Positions 6,896 through 10,620 of a DNA stretch of 10,620 bases are shown piece by piece. Position 1 is the first letter of the stretch. The number at the start of each line of letters is the position of its first letter. Both the position numbers and the translations under genes were made by a program. The stretch spans positions 1 through 10,620 of the forward strand of contig SKGU01000119.1 of assembly GCA_007117255.1 (NCBI GenBank), written 5' to 3'. The stretch is from Natronohydrobacter sp. Its GTDB lineage: Bacteria > Pseudomonadota > Alphaproteobacteria > Rhodobacterales > Rhodobacteraceae. The notes under the pieces were generated by a model that was not told where the DNA came from, ran no database searches, and saw only the letters and a program-made list of their open reading frames with translations.

Positions 6896-7753
6896 ATGCG
6901 CCACCCTAACCTGATTGCGCTGCTTGCGGGCAGCGTATTTGTGCTATCTGCTTGCGAAGACAGCAGTAAAGCCAGTGTGTCGCGCGCGATAGATAGCGTT
7001 TCCTCTATTGATCAGCAAAATATGGCAGAGTTGATGCTTTCGGCGGGCGACCCGGACGAGGCTGTGAATTATTTCGCGCTTCAGTTGGAATCGAAACCCG
7101 ACGACATCACAATGCAACGGGGTCTGGCGCGGTCCCTTGTGCGGTCGGGTCGTGTGGCCGAAGCGCTGCCTGTGTGGCGGCGTGTTGCCGCCAATCCTGA
7201 TGCGGACAATGATGACCGGGTCATGCTGGCAGACACCTATATTCGCGCGAATAACTGGTCGGAAGCCGAAGCAACACTGAACGCGATCCCGCCCACGCAT
7301 GAAAGCTTTGACCGCTACCGACTGGAAGCGATGATTGCCGACAGCAAAAAACAATGGAGCCGCGCCGATCATTTCTACGAGACTGCGGCAGGGCTTACGA
7401 CGCGACCATCCGGAGTTTTCAACAACTGGGGCTTTTCCAAACTGACGCGCGGCAATCCGCGCGAGGCTGAACAGCTTTTCACGCAGGCGCTTCAGCATGA
7501 TCCAAACCTGTTCACAGCCAAGAACAATCTTGCATTGGCGCGCGCGGGACAGGGAAATTACAGCCTGCCACTGGTACAGATGACCCAGCAGGAGCGCGCC
7601 ATGTTACTCTATACAATGGCAATCGCGGCAGTGCGCAAGGGCGACACCACAATCGGGCGCACCTTGCTGGCCGAAGCGATTGACACTCATCCACAACATT
7701 ATGAAGAGGCCGTGCGCGCGCTACGCGCATTGGAAAGCGGGGGGCGCGGGTGA
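6896..7753 (+). CDS. Second TadD-type TPR lipoprotein
   Basis: A 285-residue lipoprotein with signal peptide and lipobox LSAC (Cys20). The mature part is helical TPR: ALQLESKPDDITMQRGLARSLVRSGRVAEALPVWRR-like repeats from about residue 50, another pair near 100-150, and a clear TPR unit around GVFNNWGFSKLTRGNPREAEQLFTQALQHDPNLFTAKNNLALA (about 173-215, quoted in overlapping pieces: NNWGFSKLTRGNPREAEQL and ALQHDPNLFTAKNNLALA). It is longer than the preceding TPR lipoprotein and clearly different in sequence, so the pair is not a recent duplication. Like its neighbour it probably helps secretin or outer-membrane assembly of the pilus. The ATG at 6896 has GAGG 8 nt upstream. Its stop codon overlaps the start of the prepilin peptidase gene (TGATG), so both are in one operon. 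Confidence 0.85.
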   Translation: MRHPNLIALLAGSVFVLSACEDSSKASVSRAIDSVSSIDQQNMAELMLSAGDPDEAVNYFALQLESKPDDITMQRGLARSLVRSGRVAEALPVWRRVAANPDADNDDRVMLADTYIRANNWSEAEATLNAIPPTHESFDRYRLEAMIADSKKQWSRADHFYETAAGLTTRPSGVFNNWGFSKLTRGNPREAEQLFTQALQHDPNLFTAKNNLALARAGQGNYSLPLVQMTQQERAMLLYTMAIAAVRKGDTTIGRTLLAEAIDTHPQHYEEAVRALRALESGGRG

Positions 7754-8256
7754 TGCTTCTGAGCGCAAAAACGGCCCTGTGGTTTCTGCCTTTCGTCACG
7801 CCTATCGCGCTTTGGGTCGCGTGGAGCGACATGAAATGGATGAAGATCCACAATTATGCAGTGCTGGCACTTGTGGCCGTGTATCTGGTTGTCGGCCTGA
7901 TGGTTCTGCCCTTTCAAACCTGGGCCTGGGGCTGGCTTAGTCTGGCGGTCGTGCTGGTGGTGGGGTTTGTGCTCAGTTCGGTCGGGCTGATGGGCGGAGG
8001 GGATGCAAAATTCGCTGCCGCCATGGCCCCCTTTATCGCGCTTGGTGATCTGAGCCTGTTTCTGTTGCTGCTGGCCTGCGTCACAATCGTGAGCTTCGTC
8101 GCCCACAGAATAGCGCGGCGCACCGCCTTGGCCCATGACCTTGCGCCCGGCTGGGAAAGTTGGCATCGCCGCGAATTCCCGATGGGGCTGGCATTGGGCC
8201 CAAGCCTGCTGTTTTACCTGTGCCTCGCGACTGTGTTCGGCAATGGGTCGGCTTAG
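7753..8256 (+). CDS. tadV: A24 prepilin peptidase, TadV/CpaA type
   Basis: A 167-residue polytopic membrane aspartic protease that cleaves the leader of Flp prepilins. Both catalytic aspartates of the A24 family are visible: Asp26 in WSDMKWMKIHN and Asp84 in the GGGD motif (81-84, the GxGD signature). Hydrophobic segments lie at about residues 8-24, 36-55, 57-76, 92-117 and 138-160. The conserved FPMGLALGPSLL segment (about 138-149) is typical for this group. The protein lacks the N-terminal methyltransferase domain of type IV pilus PilD, which is normal for TadV/CpaA. Start ATG 7753 overlaps the preceding stop by one base; a GTG at 7750 would add one residue and cannot be excluded. It closes the tightly spaced operon. 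Confidence 0.92.
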   Translation: MLLSAKTALWFLPFVTPIALWVAWSDMKWMKIHNYAVLALVAVYLVVGLMVLPFQTWAWGWLSLAVVLVVGFVLSSVGLMGGGDAKFAAAMAPFIALGDLSLFLLLLACVTIVSFVAHRIARRTALAHDLAPGWESWHRREFPMGLALGPSLLFYLCLATVFGNGSA

Positions 8257-8313
8257 AGATATCTTTATGTCACGCAGCTAAAAAGCACACAGCCTATCGG
8301 ACAGGAAACGGTC

Positions 8314-9624
8314 ATGAGTATCGAAAACGGACATATCACTGCCCCCCCTGTTCCCAAAAGCCTCGACGCAACTGGCCTGAGCATTGTGCTGATGCGCGAC
8401 GTGTTGCTCAAGACCATGTTCCGCATGTCTTTGAGCAAGATATCAGATCTTGCCAAAACGATCTGCCTGCCCATACCCCAGACGATCGAGCTGGTTGATA
8501 TCTGCCGGGCCGAACGCATGGTCGAGGCGACTGCGACAATCTCGGCGGGCGCCCAATCCGAAGCCAGTTTCCAGCTCACCGAAACCGGCAAGGCGCGCGC
8601 ACTCGATGCGCTGAGCCAGTCGGAATATTACGGCCCGATGCCCGTGCCGATGGAAATGTATGAGGCGCAGATTCAGCGCCAGTCGATCCGCGATATCCAG
8701 ATCACGCGCCGCCAGTTGAAGATTGCCATGGGCGATCTGGTGTTGCCGCCAACCCTGATGGATGACCTTGGCCCTGCGGTCAGTTCCGGGCGCTCGATCC
8801 TGCTCTATGGCCCGCCGGGCAACGGCAAATCCTCGATCTCGAATGGAATCAGGGCAGCGATGGGGGACCGGATCTTTGTGCCACGCACTGTGGTTCATGC
8901 CGGGCAGATCATCAGTGTTTTTGACCCGATCGTGCACACTGTCGCGGCAACATCTGAAGACAACCCGTCGCTTTTGCGGCAATCCGGCAATCGTTTTGAC
9001 AACCGCTATGTGTATTGCGAACGCCCGACTGTGATCACCGGCGGCGAGTTGACACTGGATATGCTGGATCTGAAATTCAATGCAGTATCGCGCACTTATC
9101 AGGCCCCCTTGCAGTTCAAGGCCACAGGGGGGGTATTCATTATTGACGACCTTGGCCGGCAGGAAGAAGCACCACAGGCGATCGTGAACCGCTGGATCGT
9201 GCCACTGGAAATGAATTACGACATTCTGGCATTGCAATCAGGCGAGAAATTCATCGTGCCTTTCGACACGCTGGTAATTTTCTCGACCAATTTCCACCCG
9301 AACGAAATTTTCGATCAGGCGGCGTTGCGGCGGATTTTCTACAAGATCAAGATAGATGGTCCGGATCAGGCGGATTTTCTGAAGATTTTCGCGCTGGTGG
9401 CGCGGAAACGGAAAATGCCGATGGATGAAGAGAGCATCGTCTATCTGATCCAGAAGAAATATCCCACCATCAAGAACGTTTATGCCAATTATCAGCCGGT
9501 CTTTCTGATCGACCAGATGATCGCGATTTGCGATTTCGAGGGGAAACCACGCCAAATGAGTCCCGAACTGATCGACCGGGCGTGGAAGAACATGTTTGTC
9601 CAATCCGAGACCATTGTGAAGTGA
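8314..9624 (+). CDS. AAA+ ATPase with winged-helix-like N-terminus, linked to the tad locus
   Basis: A 436-residue cytoplasmic protein. Residues 150-345 form an AAA+ core: Walker A GPPGNGKS (166-173), Walker B GGVFIIDDLGR (272-282), sensor-1-like LVIFSTNFHP (320-329), and ALRRIFYKI (337-345), which carries the Arg pair that would act as arginine finger or sensor 2. The first 120 or so residues resemble a winged-helix fold (MRDVLLKTMFRMSLSKISDLAKTI region, then FQLTETGKARALDAL), joined to the core by a linker with YYGPMPVPMEMY. No membrane segment or signal peptide is seen. AAA+ proteins of this type remodel or unfold protein partners. I recall similar ORFs annotated as ATPases with chaperone activity associated with Flp pilus assembly, but the substrate is unknown to me. 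AGGAA lies 6 nt before the ATG. The 57-bp gap after tadV has no visible terminator, so co-transcription is plausible. Confidence 0.85.
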   Translation: MSIENGHITAPPVPKSLDATGLSIVLMRDVLLKTMFRMSLSKISDLAKTICLPIPQTIELVDICRAERMVEATATISAGAQSEASFQLTETGKARALDALSQSEYYGPMPVPMEMYEAQIQRQSIRDIQITRRQLKIAMGDLVLPPTLMDDLGPAVSSGRSILLYGPPGNGKSSISNGIRAAMGDRIFVPRTVVHAGQIISVFDPIVHTVAATSEDNPSLLRQSGNRFDNRYVYCERPTVITGGELTLDMLDLKFNAVSRTYQAPLQFKATGGVFIIDDLGRQEEAPQAIVNRWIVPLEMNYDILALQSGEKFIVPFDTLVIFSTNFHPNEIFDQAALRRIFYKIKIDGPDQADFLKIFALVARKRKMPMDEESIVYLIQKKYPTIKNVYANYQPVFLIDQMIAICDFEGKPRQMSPELIDRAWKNMFVQSETIVK

Positions 9625-9630
9625 CACTGC

Positions 9631-9651
9631 GAGATCGGGTCAGCCGATCTC
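9631..9651. terminator. Hairpin between convergent genes, possible bidirectional terminator
   Basis: GAGATCGG (9631-9638) and CCGATCTC (9644-9651) form a perfect 8-bp stem with a 5-nt loop, just after the ATPase stop and spanning the last codon and stop of the minus-strand regulator gene. It could halt transcription from both sides, but no T-run follows on either strand, so intrinsic termination would be weak. Confidence 0.4.
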
Positions 9652-10140
9652 TGCTGTGCGGGCTTCCAGCACATCGAACGGAACACCCGGTTCGGCCTTG
9701 GCACAGCGGATCACCAGCGAGGTCTTGACCGTGATCACATTCTCTGCGGCCAGAAGGTCTTCGGTCAGGAAGCGCTGAAAGCTGGACAGGTCCGGGGCCA
9801 CACATTTCAGGATGAAATCGATCTCACCATTGAGCATGTGACATTCGCGCACCAGCGGCCAGTCGCGGCAGCGTTGCTCGAAACGCGCCAGATCAGCTTC
9901 GGCCTGCGAATTCAAACCAACCATGGCGAAGACCTGCACCTCGAATCCCAGATCACGGGCATTGACCTGCGCATGATACCCACTGATGAAGCCGGTCTCT
10001 TCCAATGTGCGCACGCGCCGCAGACAGGGTGGCGCCGAGATGCCGACACGCTTGGCCAGTTCAACATTGGTCATACGCCCATCGGCCTGCAATTCGGCCA
10101 GAATCTTCCGGTCTATCGGATCAAGCTTTCCGCCTGACAT
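9640..10140 (-). CDS. Lrp/AsnC-family transcription regulator
   Basis: A 166-residue DNA-binding protein of the feast/famine (Lrp/AsnC) family, which usually senses an amino acid and acts as dimers or octamers. Residues 6-60 form the N-terminal helix-turn-helix domain, with LDPIDRKILAELQADGR, NVELAKRVGIS and the recognition helix SAPPCLRRVRTLEE. Residues about 70-150 are the RAM (ligand-binding and oligomerisation) domain, with FEVQVFAMVGL, CHMLNGEIDFILKC and VITVKTSLVIR. The ATG (complement of 10138-10140) has a GAGGAGA site 8 nt upstream. It is divergent from trxB across 173 bp and convergent with the AAA+ gene. Autoregulation and control of trxB from the shared region would be typical but are inferred. 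The ligand and the closest named member (Lrp, BkdR, PutR and so on) cannot be told. Confidence 0.93.
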   Translation of the reverse strand: MSGGKLDPIDRKILAELQADGRMTNVELAKRVGISAPPCLRRVRTLEETGFISGYHAQVNARDLGFEVQVFAMVGLNSQAEADLARFEQRCRDWPLVRECHMLNGEIDFILKCVAPDLSSFQRFLTEDLLAAENVITVKTSLVIRCAKAEPGVPFDVLEARTAEIG

Positions 10141-10313
10141 AGGTTTACTCTCCTCAAGTTTTGCACTTCTTTACGCTGCGATACAGAGTTGCGCAATAAT
10201 ATTTCAAACAAGCGCAATTTCATTATGCAATCTCAGCGCGGCGCCCTGCCCTCTTGTGCTGGCCGCCCCAGTGCTTAGATTGCGCCGCGATAGCATAAAG
10301 CAAAGGGTCCGAC
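10141..10313. promoter_or_regulatory. Divergent control region between the lrp-type gene and trxB
   Basis: This 173-bp region must hold the promoters of both genes. Its centre (about 10181-10231) is A+T-rich compared with the rest, as is usual for Lrp-family operators. GCGCAAT occurs at 10191-10197 and 10212-10218 (21 bp apart, two helical turns) and inverted as ATTGCGC at 10279-10285; the first copy lies in the palindrome TTGCGCAA (10189-10196). A weak trxB promoter may be TTGTGC (10254-10259) with TTAGAT (10275-10280), whose 15-bp spacing is short; the third GCGCAAT copy would overlap its -10 box. No confident promoter is seen for the minus-strand gene. Confidence 0.5.
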
Positions 10314-10620
10314 ATGAGTGAAACGCGCCATACCAAGCTTCTGATCATCGGCTCTGGCCCGGCAGGGTATACTGCCGCAGTCTATGGCGCGCGCGCGATG
10401 CTGTCGCCGCTGCTGATACAGGGCATCCAGCCCGGTGGCCAGTTGACAATCACCACGGAAGTCGAAAACTGGCCCGGTGACACCATGGTCACGGGGCCTG
10501 AACTGATGGTGCGTATGGAAGCGCATGCACGCGAAATGGGGGCCGAGGTCATCTCGGATCATATCGCCAGTGTTGATCTGTCCACGCGCCCCTTTACCGC
10601 TGTGAGTGACAGCGGCAGCA
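10314..10620 (+). CDS. trxB: Thioredoxin reductase TrxB, N-terminal part (3' end outside window)
   Basis: The first 102 codons of a thioredoxin reductase, the FAD enzyme that passes electrons from NADPH to thioredoxin in the cytoplasm. Residues 8-22 (KLLIIGSGPAGYTAA) hold the GxGxxG dinucleotide-binding motif (GSGPAG, 13-18) for FAD. PGGQLTITTEVENWPG, about 40-55, is the highly conserved FAD-domain stretch of bacterial TrxB, and TGPELMVRMEAHAREMGAE follows as expected. The redox-active CxxC lies beyond the window end. The ATG at 10314 is preceded by AAAGGG about 8 nt upstream. Closely related flavoproteins with other reductants cannot be wholly excluded without the C-terminal part, but TrxB is by far the best reading. 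Confidence 0.93.
   Translation, partial: MSETRHTKLLIIGSGPAGYTAAVYGARAMLSPLLIQGIQPGGQLTITTEVENWPGDTMVTGPELMVRMEAHAREMGAEVISDHIASVDLSTRPFTAVSDSGS

Noticed and set aside
8257..8313. Possible terminator between tadV and the AAA+ gene
   Set aside because: I found only short chance palindromes such as GATATC and no stem with T-run, so the two genes are left as possibly co-transcribed.

Overview
The window reads as a chromosomal segment of an alphaproteobacterium, most likely a member of the Rhodobacterales (Roseobacter/Rhodobacter relatives). This rests on the G+C-rich codon use, the protein style and the order of the pilus genes; no database search was possible. Genes are tightly packed and nearly all on the plus strand.

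Positions 1-8256 form most of a Tad/Flp (type IVc) pilus assembly locus. In order: the C-terminal part of the outer-membrane secretin RcpA/CpaC (cut by the window edge); a lipoprotein with an OmpA peptidoglycan-binding domain; a 281-bp gene-free stretch with a strong intrinsic-terminator hairpin and a sigma-54-like promoter element; the localisation ATPase TadZ/CpaE; the motor ATPase TadA/CpaF; the two inner-membrane platform proteins TadB and TadC; two consecutive TPR lipoproteins of the TadD type; and a short A24 prepilin peptidase (TadV/CpaA type). Spacing from tadZ onward is mostly 3-50 bp or overlapping, so tadZ-tadA-tadB-tadC-tadD1-tadD2-tadV is probably one operon. The hairpin suggests that the secretin/OmpA genes belong to a separate upstream unit. 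Pilin, rcpC/cpaB and tadE/F/G genes are not in the window.

Positions 8314-9624 encode an AAA+ ATPase with a winged-helix-like N-terminal region. It lies 57 bp after the prepilin peptidase and is probably part of, or functionally tied to, the pilus locus. It is the least characterised protein here and the main candidate for new biology.

Positions 9625-10620 lie outside the pilus locus: an Lrp/AsnC-family regulator on the minus strand, convergent with the ATPase gene across a short hairpin, and divergent from the start of a thioredoxin reductase gene (trxB, cut by the window end). Their 173-bp shared control region carries three copies of the heptamer GCGCAAT, one of them inverted.

How the genes work together: TadZ positions the machine, TadA hydrolyses ATP to drive TadB/TadC, the peptidase matures prepilins, the fibre leaves through the secretin, and TadD-type and OmpA-type lipoproteins probably support secretin assembly and cell-wall anchoring. 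No RNA genes, insertion sequences, CRISPR arrays or broken genes were seen.
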